The notes under the pieces are model-generated. The model was not told where the DNA came from, made no database searches, and saw only the letters and a program-made list of their open reading frames with translations. DNA of 64,000 nucleotides from Neurospora tetraspora (taxonomy: Eukaryota > Ascomycota > Sordariomycetes > Sordariales > Sordariaceae), in contig NW_026944384.1 of NCBI RefSeq assembly GCF_033439725.1, forward strand, positions 2,108,001 through 2,172,000, given 5' to 3'. Both the position numbers and the translations under genes were made by a program. This document shows, in pieces, positions 53,563 to 64,000 of this stretch (positions are counted from its first letter, which is position 1; each line of letters starts with the position of its first letter).

Positions 53563-56500
53563 CCGATCGGGCCCGGAGTTTCGGCGCAACGAACGGAACG
53601 GATACAGTACGGGTTGTCAAAGTCTCGGGCACTCTGTCAGTTTGGGTGTGTACTATCGCAAACCCCGGCCTCCCTGTAACGGACCATTCGGAATCGGCTG
53701 TGCCATGATTCGAAATTCTCTCGCGGAGCCGCCCGTTGCCCGTGAGCCTCCCGAGGTCAGACATTCCGCTACGGGACAGTACGGGATCAGACACGGCCGT
53801 GAAAACTCCACTGCTTTGCTCTCGGCTCTCCATTTTTCAAGCGAAAAAAAACATTCGCCTCTGCTTTTCTCCGTCTTGGACCGTTGTGGTGAGCCGCAGA
53901 TATCCATGCATCACAGGCATGGATCGAGCGATGGAGCCTCAACTCGACAGTCCACCGTTGGCGGGCAGTGGAGGCCAGTGAAGAGGCAGCATGGACAAAA
54001 AAACATGCCAATTGTTTCGAGGGTACGTACAGAGTCGCAACTGATACTCGCGACGGACCATACCCAGTTGAAGAAACTTAAGCGAATCCGAATCGTGACC
54101 CACGGCACCACTAAAAAGGAGATTTTTATCGACCCCATCACCACCGGCCGGACACGATTGTCTGCATGGTCGATAGCTTGACTACAAGCGACAGATGGTG
54201 GTGGATGGGATGGATGGACGATGGGTCGAACATGATCTTTTGTGATGAGTACCTCTAAGTTTGAGTTTTGCCCTCACCCCATGGTTATCGTGCCCGAAGG
54301 AGACGGATAATGATGCAAAATTTGCTAACCCTTGTCTATAGCTTTTGGTTGAGAAACTAACAATTGGAGCGCGGGGGGATCTGGTTGGATGAAACAATCG
54401 TTTCTCGTGTCCATTTTTGGATACTTGCCTGCCGTCTCAAGCCCCTGCGACTCCTTTCTTCTTCTTACCTCCTGACTGGCCTTTCTATTTGAGCTTGGCG
54501 GCCGGGGCGCGATGCATCGTCATTGCCGTGAGGCTCGTTTTGCTAGATCTGGGGGACGCTAACGACAACGACGACAATGCTGCCATTAGTGCACAGGTCC
54601 CCTTCTTTTTCACTCACCAGTCCACCAGTGAGGTTTTCTATAGCGAGCAAGCTCGCCATGTGACATATGTCACTACACATGCATGCCATGGAGTGGCTTA
54701 CATTGACATGCGCTATAAGCACAGATCTCAGTGTCTCTGTCCTCGACTCTTGGACTTGTTTTGTCTGGGTCGAGAAGTGGTAGGCCTGGGTTCGGTTGCG
54801 ATGAAGCTCATCTCGCTCCCGGCAAAAGGTCATGGACAGGTGGTGTGCAGGTGTGCTAGCCTCCTCGTCCACGCCGTCGACGCCATCCACGCCCGTCCCA
54901 CGTTCACCCATGGGTTTGTCCTAGGGTTTGTCCCCTGAAGTTTTCCGCTTGACTGCTTTGGGCGTAGTCGGTTTCTATTCTTAAAATTAACCTTCTTTGC
55001 CCTTCTTGGTTTGCTCCACTTGGCTGCTGCCACATCCGACCGAGAAGCAGCCGGCTCAGCCACTCAGAGGTGAGGAACCAGAAAACACACTGCTAACGCT
55101 AAAGCCACTTACCATCAACCTCTAAAAATGTTAGGCCGTCTTACAAGCTTCCCAGTCTCACTCCCGTCATCAGATGACTTCCCCAGATTCTCTCTGCCAA
55201 CAAACACAGATTCGCAATCTCGAATGCAGTGCGCAAAAGCCTCAATTCCTTATTTCCGAGCACCAACGGAACAAGAAGTTTGTGGTCTCCTTTTTCGAAT
55301 GACCCATCGACCGCTTTAGGGTTAGCAGGCCGCAATAGTCAAGAGCTCCGATACAACGTTCCACTCATCATGCCCGCGACTTCCGCCAACAAACCTCCTT
55401 TCATCATCATTGTTTGACTATCCAGACCGTTTTGGCTGACCATACACGCCATATTTTGCGCTTTTGGCCATTCAAGTTCCATTTCCACCATCCATTTCAT
55501 ACGTCAGGCTTTCCAACCTTTTCCATTCTCATCGACACTTGCCCACCAGATGCACCCCACGGCAAAGCTCAACTTGTCCTGTCGTGTGTCGTTGGACAAG
55601 TGTCAGCAAGGTCAACGGACTGCACCTTTCGTTCCTGAGTTCCTACTCCGGAAATCGTATATCCTGGATGCCCGGGGGCGGTGAGCCATTCGCACAGCTG
55701 TTGTGCAGGTGATCGCTTCGGTCCCTACTCCCACCCTACAATATCGGTTCTGATACCATTCACGGTGTTCACCGTACCCCGGTACCTTGCCGCCAATCCT
55801 TGAGAGATGCGAGTGTGCAAAGTTTGTTGTCGGGATGAACCGCCTTCAACAACTCCACGTGCGCGCGGATCTCGCGGCTATCCTCACGAATTACTGCAAC
55901 AGGCCGAGGGCAAACCCTCAAAAGAGCCGGCAAATCCTACACTGTCTCCTGCGCCTCAATCTCTACCGTGTGCTGTTGGCCAGGAACTAATTATAGTCAC
56001 ATCCCGATCAGGGAACCCTTGGAGCAGTCATCTCCCGCTTGCCATTGGCATCGTGGCTGGGTTGAGCCACTCAGCCACCAGAATCGTGATATGTGAGGTG
56101 ACAACTACATTGCTGTGATCACCATCCTTTCCTATCTGGGCTCCGAGATTGTCATTATTCGAAAGATCACGGGGAACATCATAGCATCCTCATCCGACTG
56201 AGCATGCATCAATGCCAGGCACAGCATTATAGACGGTAGGTATACTGTCGCCTCAACCACTTCCGTCCTTCTAGGCCATGCCGCTGATAAATACACAGCA
56301 TGTTAGCCTCACAGAACGAAGCTGCACGGGTATTATGTGCATTACACGTACATCACAGCCATGCGTTTGTGAAACCTCAAAGCGCGGTGAGAGACGGGAC
56401 GAGACCATCGAGAAGGCCAGCTCAAGTCACACGGGGGCTGCCTCCTTCACCATGCATTTCCACACCCGACACAATGGGTATCTCTCATGCCTGGAGTATT

Positions 56501-58122
56501 TCCCGATCCTTCGGCACCTACCCATCACTGTCGAGTGACTGTTCAGGGCAGGCACAGGACCGATGAAATACCCCGATGTCTGTTCCCGTTGCCTTGTTAT
56601 TTGCTCCTGGGATGAGTGGCTGGGTTTTGCATCAAACATGGTGCGTTTACCAGAGAAGAGCATCACAGCAGTATCTTGGTGGACACTGAGATTTCCTTCT
56701 CTGGGTCGAACAGACGCTATGTCTTGAGGATTCACTGCTTCCTCTCCTCGTCTGATAATATGTCCTAAGAAGGAATATTGTTCGAGGCCAATAGATCCGG
56801 TGACGTTTGCCCTGCGTGGTTCCCTGCCGGCTTATTCAAGAGCTTGCCTGGGTCACATGCGGATTGCCTCATGCCATGAGCTCCCGTACCGTCGGGGTAG
56901 GCACTTCCCAACCTCGAGCAAACAATCAGCAATTTGTGTGCAAGAACTCAGGTTGCAGCCAGCAAACAAGGGAATTCTGGTACCTGGCTCGACAACGAGG
57001 CAAGGCTGACAGTCAGCAAAGATATGTAATCATTTATGGAAGGGTAAAATAGAGAAAAAAAGCGTCTGAAAAAGGAGACAAGTGTTGACAAGACGGCCCG
57101 AAAGAGGCAAACGTGTACAGCACCAACAACGAATCCGGCCTCCAACACCTTCCTTTCTCTCGGCAGTGCCAATCTGTTGGGTCAGCACAAGCTTCGTCTG
57201 CTTCCTTCCTATCCTTTGTGTTTTGTCGACAAGTCATTTCTGTATTCCCTCATCCCAGTCGCACTGCCGTCACGCTCAAAAGCTTTTCATCTTCTTGTCA
57301 CACTGTTTCCCCACGGAATACCACTGCGGCTGTAGAGTGACTCTCAACTGCTGGCCGGCGAGAGCTTCCCTTCTGACTGAAAATTTCATTAATCGGCAGA
57401 TCGAGTTATCTCGCGCGAGACTCCTTGTAATGGGGCCGATTAACTGCTATGGACCATCTCGGATATCTGATAGCCGAGAGTTCGATCTACTGGTCGATAA
57501 ACGATTCACTTGACTCCATTCGATCGCGATGAGCCTTTGGAAATCCTTGGTCTCTATCTCCATGCCCAATCTCCCTTGCCTCATGTCCATAGTATTTTCC
57601 CCATCACGCATTTTTCACTTGCCATTTTCAACCATCGAAGAGGCTATGACATGGCCCGATATAGCATAGTGTATCCGCCTGCCTCAACTCCAATTCTTCG
57701 CTCCACCAAAACTCGCTCCCCACACTGCAACTTCTCGTATTCCGTTGCACTAAAGCAAAGACTAAAAAGTAACCCATCAAGGTTCCATAGGTCCATCGGT
57801 GGTGGTCCATTCCATGGTGCTCGGGCGGCTATCCTTATCACGCTAATGACAAAAAAGGTGGAAGCATTTCGTCCGGGCCACCACCACCCAAAACTGCCAG
57901 CTTTTTTGTCATCGACGTGCCTATTCAAGCGCCTCGCAGGGAATCACTACATGGAAGGGTAACAGGCACTACCTAGTCACTCAACAACCACTGGACAGAT
58001 GGTCGTAGTTTACGCCCTCCTTCCTGCCTCACGTAAGTAGTAACAGGGACAGGGACATGGCTTCCATCTTGAGAGCCACAGCGGTGGTTAAGACCAGACC
58101 AGCATTGACGCTCAGAAGAAGA

Positions 58123-58123
<1 letters not shown>
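53563..58123. other. Gene-free interval, 4.6 kb
   Basis: I see nothing convincing. Open frames of 150-180 codons (53,642-54,181; 54,417-54,938; 57,510-57,962) lack motifs, domain-like hydrophobic patterning or splice continuity. The stretch 55.1-55.5 kb is CT-rich like a transcribed leader, so an unrecognised non-coding transcript is possible. Confidence 0.45.

Positions 58124-58153
<30 letters not shown>
58124..58153 (+). repeat. Poly(A) run, 30 bases
   Basis: The longest homopolymer in the window. No retroelement coding sequence lies upstream of it. Confidence 0.95.
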
Positions 58154-58155
<2 letters not shown>

Positions 58156-61100
58156 TTACCCGGCTACAACAGTCGCAGCTCGCAGCTCCAGGTCCCTCAT
58201 CCTCACCCCCGGTCCTTGTCCTAGTCCTTGTCCATGTCGCCTACGGCGCCGGGTGCGACGGTACTACTGCTGCGGTAAGTGTACGCTCCGGCCCGAGGAG
58301 AGCCCAGCCAACAGGGTCAAGTTGCGAAAGTCTCATGTTCCACTGTACAACTGTACAACCCTTACTCAGACTCAGACCTTGGTCTGTGTTCTTGCCTGGT
58401 CTACACCTGGCTGCTTCAGGGAACGCAAGTTCGGTTCGGTTGGTTGAGTGGAAAAAAAGGTTTGAGTTGAGCTGGTTTCAACCGAGGTTAGGTAGGGACA
58501 AATCGCAGACCTGGTCGTTGCTAGGTCGGGACCATGCCGGGACTGTTTAGGTCGAGCAAGTGAGTGGGTGAGTGAGTGGGTGATGTGATGAGGTTCCCAC
58601 CAAACGTACAATCGTCGTGATGTAAGTCCCGTTTCATTAGGCCAGTGGCCCGATGATGATGAGTTGTACGTACATACATACACTCGAATGGACTGGAGCG
58701 AGTGGCCAAGTGGCATGGGGGGGAGCTGCTTGACTTGGGAACTTGAAGCCGAATGGAGAGAGACGAGGAGATTAGGTCAGTAGGTAGGTAGGCCATGTGT
58801 TCGATTATACCTAAGGTTCTTTTTTCCTGTTGTACTACGTGTGTTACAAGAACAATTAGAGGCTTTAGAATGCGGCGTGCGCATGATCGGGGGGAGTGTC
58901 TCCTTGCATCTGGGTAGGAAATATACATACCGAAAATCCGCCAGTGGACCAAGTCGAGAAGCCGGATGAGGAACAAAAAAACATACAGTACACAGCTGAA
59001 GCCTTCCAGTTCATACCCATCACCATCAATCTCCACGGTGAAACCATCACCGGACCAGACCAAACCATCCACCTGCTTCCAGAACAGAAAAGAACTCGAC
59101 GACCTGAAACCAGGCTGATGTTTCGCTCCTTCCTCTCCAATTAACATTAACCCTCCCCCGAGTCTGAGTCTTAGCCTGAGCCTGAGACTACCAAGACGGG
59201 TCCTTACCTCCATTCACCACCGCCATTGACCAACCAACCGCATTGACCCTCTCGGGCTCTCACAAGCAAGCCCCCTCCTCCTACCTATCTGCACCTTATG
59301 CAGGCAGGCAACATAACTTAATTTTACCACTAAAGAAGGGGCCAAGGGGGGGCCAAGAAACTCACATGTGACCGCTTCGAAGCGCGAGTCTCAGCCGGGG
59401 AGGCGGAAAGTAAGTCGTGTAGTGTAGCACGAGAAGAGAGAGGGACACGTTTGTTGTCACACATTTCACCGACACTCAGAGTTCAGAAGACCTGATCAGA
59501 CTGGCGAGACTGGGGACAAAAGTCAGGTCCAGGTCCAGGTCCATAAGTTCAGGTCAGGAAGAAAGAAGAGAAGCAGAAATCAGAAACTGTGGGAATGGAT
59601 GGAATTTGTCTTGGCTGTAAAGATGAACGGATTAGGAGGTTTGTTCCGAAACGAATCAACTTGCAAGTTTTACAAACCAACAATGAATCCCGACCGGCCG
59701 GCCGGCCGGCACGGTCCCGAGTTCGAGCTCAGAGTTTTCAATTCTTTCCCCGTCGGCGAGGATGCCTACGACATCGGCATCGGCATGGACTTTCGGGCCG
59801 TTGGTAGTTAGTTGCCTTGCTGCTGGTATGGTACCCAGCTGCCCGGTCTGGTGAAAAATATATTACCGTCTCTCTGTCCGTCCATTCATTCATTGAACAA
59901 GATAGCATGGACAAGCACGGACAAACAACGGGACAAGGACAAGCAAGCAACAAGCACTGCCACTTGAATGCCCTGGCTCATCTGGGAACTGGGAACTGGG
60001 AGTGGAAGGCGGACAACAACAGACAATGGAATACCGCGTGGTTGGTTGTTGGGTCACAGACTCCAGATTCCAGACTCCAGACTCCGTACGTACGTACATC
60101 AGGCACATACTATACCATTCATACAAGCGTAAGGGGATAGATTAAAATCCCGGGCTGGTGGTTGGGTAGTCCGGGGATAACAAACTTCCATGGGGTAAGC
60201 CGGTGAGAGCTGCTATGATTAGCACACACGCAAAGCGCAGAAAGGGTGGAGATCAAGAATCAAGACAGCAAGGTAAGGGAAAGAGATGGAAACAGAAATA
60301 AGCTTCTGACACGTGAGAACCATGCATTTGGGCATCTCTCATTCCATTAGCAGGCAGGACACGTGTGTTAGTGGTATGTTGCCCCCCTTTCACGGTGCCA
60401 TCGCGATGAGGCTGTGCTGTGTTGAAGGGATATCTGAATCGCAACTGATGATTTGCTATGTGCATAGGTAGGTAGATACCGTACCTTAGCTTAACGTCGT
60501 TGGGAATCGCATTCACATCTTTGAATAGCGTAGTATGTAAATCAAATAGGTGAAGATGACATACATGCATTGCACTAATCACCGTTCGATTCGCTGGTTC
60601 TTTCCACATTTGAGATCTAACTAGTCCCTTCATCCATTCCTCATTCTCCATTCACCCAATCTCGGTCGTCCCTTCCCTCCTTCCTTGAATACACATTTTT
60701 TGACGTGGTGACGTGCTGGCGTACTGGCTGGAGTCCAGGTTGGGGGCGGGCAGGACCGAAGAACCAACAGACCGTAACCGTAACCGCAACCGTGACCGTG
60801 ACCGTGACAGTCACAAAAAGAACACTCGAAAGTATTCACACAAAGCAACGCCACAATCAAGCCCAAAAGCCGGTGGTTGAACTAGCAGTATCTACTGTGT
60901 AATAGCATTCACCCATGCGATACAACGTTGCCGTCGTGCTTCTTTTTTCTCGTGGCGGGCTCCTGTACAGTACTGTGTTGGTGTTGGTGTTGCCGCCAAC
61001 CTGACTGAGCCAACCGCAGCATTGATGTTACACAAGACCATAACCGCGGGACAGATGCATCCTTTCTCGTCTTACCAACTGCTTCTCCTCAAGGCAAGTC

Positions 61101-62575
61101 AGGGTCAAAATTCGCACGAACCTTCCGAGACCGGAAGATGTTGGTTCTTTAGAAGAAAGAAGATTAAAAAAGTATCGAAAGGTCAAAGAAGAAAGACGAA
61201 TGAAACCCAATGTACCTAACGTCATCTTTGGTCGTCACGTACCACACGCGCAGCAACGAGAAGCATAAATCTGATGCCTCACCTACCAATCCTGCGTCTC
61301 TTGTATGGAGCAGCGGCCCGTTGTTGCCGCTCGTCAAGGGTCAAGTAGGTAAGTGAGATGTCATGTGCTTCAACATGAGCAGGCAGCTGGATCAGAGCAA
61401 AGCCTGACAGCAGAGTTTCGGATCGGTAAGTGGCGTAGGCTTGAATACCTGGGAAGAAGGATAAAGAGTGATGGCCTATAGAAAACGCGCGAAGAGCACG
61501 AGAGAACAGGTGAAGTATGGCTGATGTAAGAAAATGTCACTATATCTACCTCATGGAACTCGTTTTATCCAAGCGACAAATGTGCCTGACAACCAGAATC
61601 AGTCTCACCAAGTACCTCTCTTACTGTGACCGCTGTTCACCCTTGAGCTGCTTCGAAAAATGAACTCTCTCTTCTTGCCATTTTGGCTTGCCCAAAACTT
61701 CCCATATCCATAGCTGTCTACCTAATCTAACTAAGCTACCTATCTAAATAAAGTGAACATCACCACCCATAACACATATCCCTCCTCCCATAGCATTCTC
61801 GATATACCTGCCACGGTCCTTTCCTATCCCTGCTTTTGTGGTGCCGTATCGTACCCTAAATATAGGCTGATGTTGAATAGTTTTGCTCACATCTCTTGAG
61901 GCCCCAGGTCCTTAACGACGCTTCCTTCTTGCCTCCACCATCCTGCTGAGTCGGCTTGTAGCTTTTGTTTTTCGATCCAAACGAAAATTCAGTGTTGTGT
62001 CCCATCAACAAAGCCAGGTTGTATTTTTTTTGTTCATATCATTGCCCTTGACGTGCACCTTGTCTTCAGCTCTCCTTCAAACACCACTCCGACTGGAGAC
62101 TCAACTTCACCACGCACATCTCAGGTTTGTACTGTGCCTCAAGCACTCATCGAGTAGAGCACCGCACCGAACATGATTTGTGTGTGTCGACGGCCTCTCG
62201 CACTTCACAGGCCACTTCCTCACCAGCTCAACAGCCCAAAGGATCAATTATTGTCCGCACTTATGCCATCCTGCTCGTTGGTTGACATCACCCAGAATCA
62301 GAGCAAGCTTCGCCCTAGGAGTTTACGCAGACCGCTAATGGCGTATATCTGCGTGGAAAACACGACACTGTTCAGGGCGTTCAATCATATCGCATCATTT
62401 TGCGTGGCGTGGTCCTTGCATGTAAGCGTTATGATTCAGGGAGGAAAGATTGTTCGAGGAAGGGGACCATGGATATATTTGCAGTAACGACCAAACAGTG
62501 GACAGATCTTCGAAGTAGGTATAGTGTGCGTACAGGCTTCGTTGAGATGCGGTGGCTCAAGTGATCAGCTCAAGC
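58154..62575. other. Gene-free interval and 3' region of the transportin gene
   Basis: No recognisable gene. It holds an AGTGGGTG-type tandem stretch near 58,560-58,590, a GGCC run near 59,697-59,709, a CGTA run near 60,085-60,098 and an ACCGTA/ACCGTG hexamer array at 60,771. The final few hundred bases should include the 3' UTR of the minus-strand transportin gene. A 230-codon minus-strand open frame (58,521-59,213) is built from SSR-derived sequence and is not called. Confidence 0.5.
60771..60810 (+). repeat. (ACCGTA/ACCGTG)n hexamer repeat
   Basis: About six to seven hexamer units, drifting from ACCGTA to ACCGTG along the array. Confidence 0.85.
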
Positions 62576-64000
62576 TCAGAGAGCGAAGAGCCTCTGGAGC
62601 AGCTCGAGGTCCTTGGCTTCCATTTGCATGAGGAAGTTGGCGAATCCCGGAATGATTTGTTTATAGACATTGATAATCTGCGTGAAGAAACCACCAAGTT
62701 AGAATAGATCAGGTCATGGAAATTCTCGGGTTGATACTTACGTTCTGGAAGGCTTCATGCAACTCTGACAAAACGGGCTTCTGCAGGCTGAGTTCCTGAT
62801 AGTTGGCAATTGTGCTAAAGTAGTGCAGTAAAACGCTCTCCATAGCCTGGGGGTTGCGAGTAACCATCTCAGTGAAGCCACGGAGTGCTGTGGCCTTCTC
62901 TTCAGAAGGATCAACATCATCCATTGTGTCGAGGAACTCCTCAGCAAAATTGCCAAGGTGTGGGGCCACAAGTTCGGCGTTGTCAAGTCCTAACCTACCC
63001 AAGGCAATGGCGGCGTTTTCGCTGACACCTCCGGGTACCCTGGGGTTGGAGAGGATGTCAACACATCGTTGAAGGAGCTGGGGCACGAATGGCGCCATTC
63101 CTGCCTTGTACTGAAGAGCAATCTCGCCGACACTCCAGCAGGCGTTGTTGACAACGCTGAAGCTGTTGTCGACCTCCTCATCCAGGATAGTGTCCATGTC
63201 CAAGCGCTTGATAACGACCGGCATAATGTTGGGCAGGAATGGCTTGAGTTGTTCGAAGACGTACTTGGCACAGTCACCGAGAAGAGCGTATGCCGATTGC
63301 TGAACCGCATCAGATTGATCCCCCATGCACAGAGCCATCAGCTCGAAGAAGGTTGGCTGGGCGTTGGCAACAAGCTTGGAAGCCTTGTCGTTGTCCAGGG
63401 CTTGGATGATGGCACTCAGAAGATCGAGGCTGGTGACCAGGAAATCCTCATCAGGTTGATCAAGGTCAGTGTTGGTCTTGGCCTTCATGGCCTGCTCCAG
63501 GTTTTGGTGGATAATTCTGATACACCTGGCGAAGATAGGCTCGGCGTAAGGGGTGAAGGCATCGCCAAGGGCCATGGCAACGTAGGAAAGGCACTCGAGC
63601 AAGGGGAAAAGCTCCCGAGACTCATCGCCCACCTTCTGCCATCTGTCGAGCAGGACTGGCATCAACTGGTTGCTAAGTTCAGGCCTAGCCAGGACGGGGC
63701 CGATGTGCTCAGCCAGCGTCTGAACGCAGTCGTAGAGAACCCACATATTTTTATCCTTGTACTTGCCGAAGCATCGGATGTATTGCTGGATGATGGGTCC
63801 GCAGTAAGGCTCGAGCGCCTTGCCTGCCTTCTCTTCTAGGTTCGCCATGGCGGAGGCACCAGCTTCCTGGACGTTCTTGTTCTTGTCAAGCATCTTCTTG
63901 AGAATTCCGTCCATCATAGGCAGGAAGTATCTCTCCTTTTCTGCCGGATCCGTAAGGCCAACCGCCCACGCAGAGTATCGGCCAAGGGTCCAGCAGGTAA
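62576..64000 (-). CDS. kap104: Transportin / karyopherin beta-2 (Kap104-like), C-terminal part, runs off right edge
   Basis: Two exons are visible: from beyond 64000 to 62742, and 62677 to 62576. The 64-nt intron has a GTAAGT donor and a CGCAG acceptor at phase 0. About 452 C-terminal residues are present. The sequence is made of HEAT repeats. It includes CWTLGRYSAWAV, then LEEKAGKALEPYCGPIIQQY, NNACWSVGEIALQYKAGMAPF, ENAAIALGRLG and the C-terminal arch ending LELLQRLFAL. This pattern matches yeast Kap104 and human transportin-1, import receptors for PY-NLS cargoes such as mRNA-binding proteins. The C-terminal HEAT repeats form the cargo-binding arch, so the visible part is the cargo side; the Ran-binding N-terminal arch lies outside the window. 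Frame is open to the window edge with no start codon needed, so the 5' end is missing. Confidence is high for the family, slightly lower for the exact paralogue. Confidence 0.92.

Noticed and set aside
53642-54181. 179-codon plus-strand open frame
   Set aside because: No motif, hydrophobic pattern or homologue-like segment; lies in gene-free DNA beside transposon-like repeats.
58124-58153. Poly(A) run as a retroelement tail
   Set aside because: No reverse transcriptase or other LINE-like sequence upstream and no flanking duplication seen.
58521-59213. 230-codon minus-strand open frame
   Set aside because: Begins with sequence from a simple repeat and shows no conserved features.
1-64000. 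CRISPR array, integron, prophage or bacterial operon
   Set aside because: No regularly spaced repeat-spacer pattern; genes are intron-containing fungal nuclear genes.

Overview
The window reads as nuclear DNA of a filamentous ascomycete, most likely a Sordariomycete (Sordariales: Neurospora, Sordaria, Podospora and relatives). Reasons: genes are split by short introns (64-82 nt in most cases) with GTAAGT/GTATGT-type donors and CTAAC/CTGAC-like branch sites; the proteins are fungal types (SCAP/Scp1, Ssh4/Ear1-like SPRY protein, Zn2Cys6 factor, low-complexity proteins rich in Ser/Pro/Arg); intergenic DNA is long and full of microsatellites; and some small duplications carry CpA-to-TpA changes of the kind left by RIP. 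No rRNA, tRNA or CRISPR array was seen. I have not identified the species.

Left part (1-22.4 kb): a partial JMJD7-like JmjC hydroxylase gene runs off the left edge. A 3.5 kb non-coding interval follows, probably including a long leader. Then come an SREBP cleavage-activating protein gene (sterol-sensing domain plus WD40), a SAP-domain Tho1/SARNP-like mRNA-export gene, an Ssh4/Ear1-like endosomal SPRY adaptor with two PY motifs, a single-pass membrane protein with a charged tail, and a fungal low-complexity protein. The last three are all on the minus strand.

Middle (22.4-46.3 kb): an endonuclease/exonuclease/phosphatase-fold gene is divergent from a gene that joins a GIY-YIG-like domain to three C2H2 zinc fingers. 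The latter is bordered by local duplications on both sides. A small acidic protein with a C-terminal RVxF motif follows, then a 1,995-residue Dbl-homology (RhoGEF-like) protein whose reading frame continues for 105 codons after its UAG stop. A six-exon Zn2Cys6 transcription factor lies on the minus strand; just beyond its 3' end is an irregular array of an AAAGGAGTGTC motif.

Right part (46.3-62.6 kb): about 16 kb contains no convincing gene. It does hold a 624-bp element with 95-bp near-perfect terminal inverted repeats flanked by TA, two smaller TA-flanked inverted-repeat elements lying almost side by side, and a fold-back repeat. The window ends inside a Kap104/transportin (importin beta-2) gene.

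The genes do not form a cluster with one function; this is an ordinary chromosomal neighbourhood. Two encode regulators with a possible sterol link (SCAP, and a Zn2Cys6 factor of a family often annotated as Upc2-like), but they are about 36 kb apart and the link is weak. Exon boundaries were placed by eye from splice consensus and reading-frame continuity.
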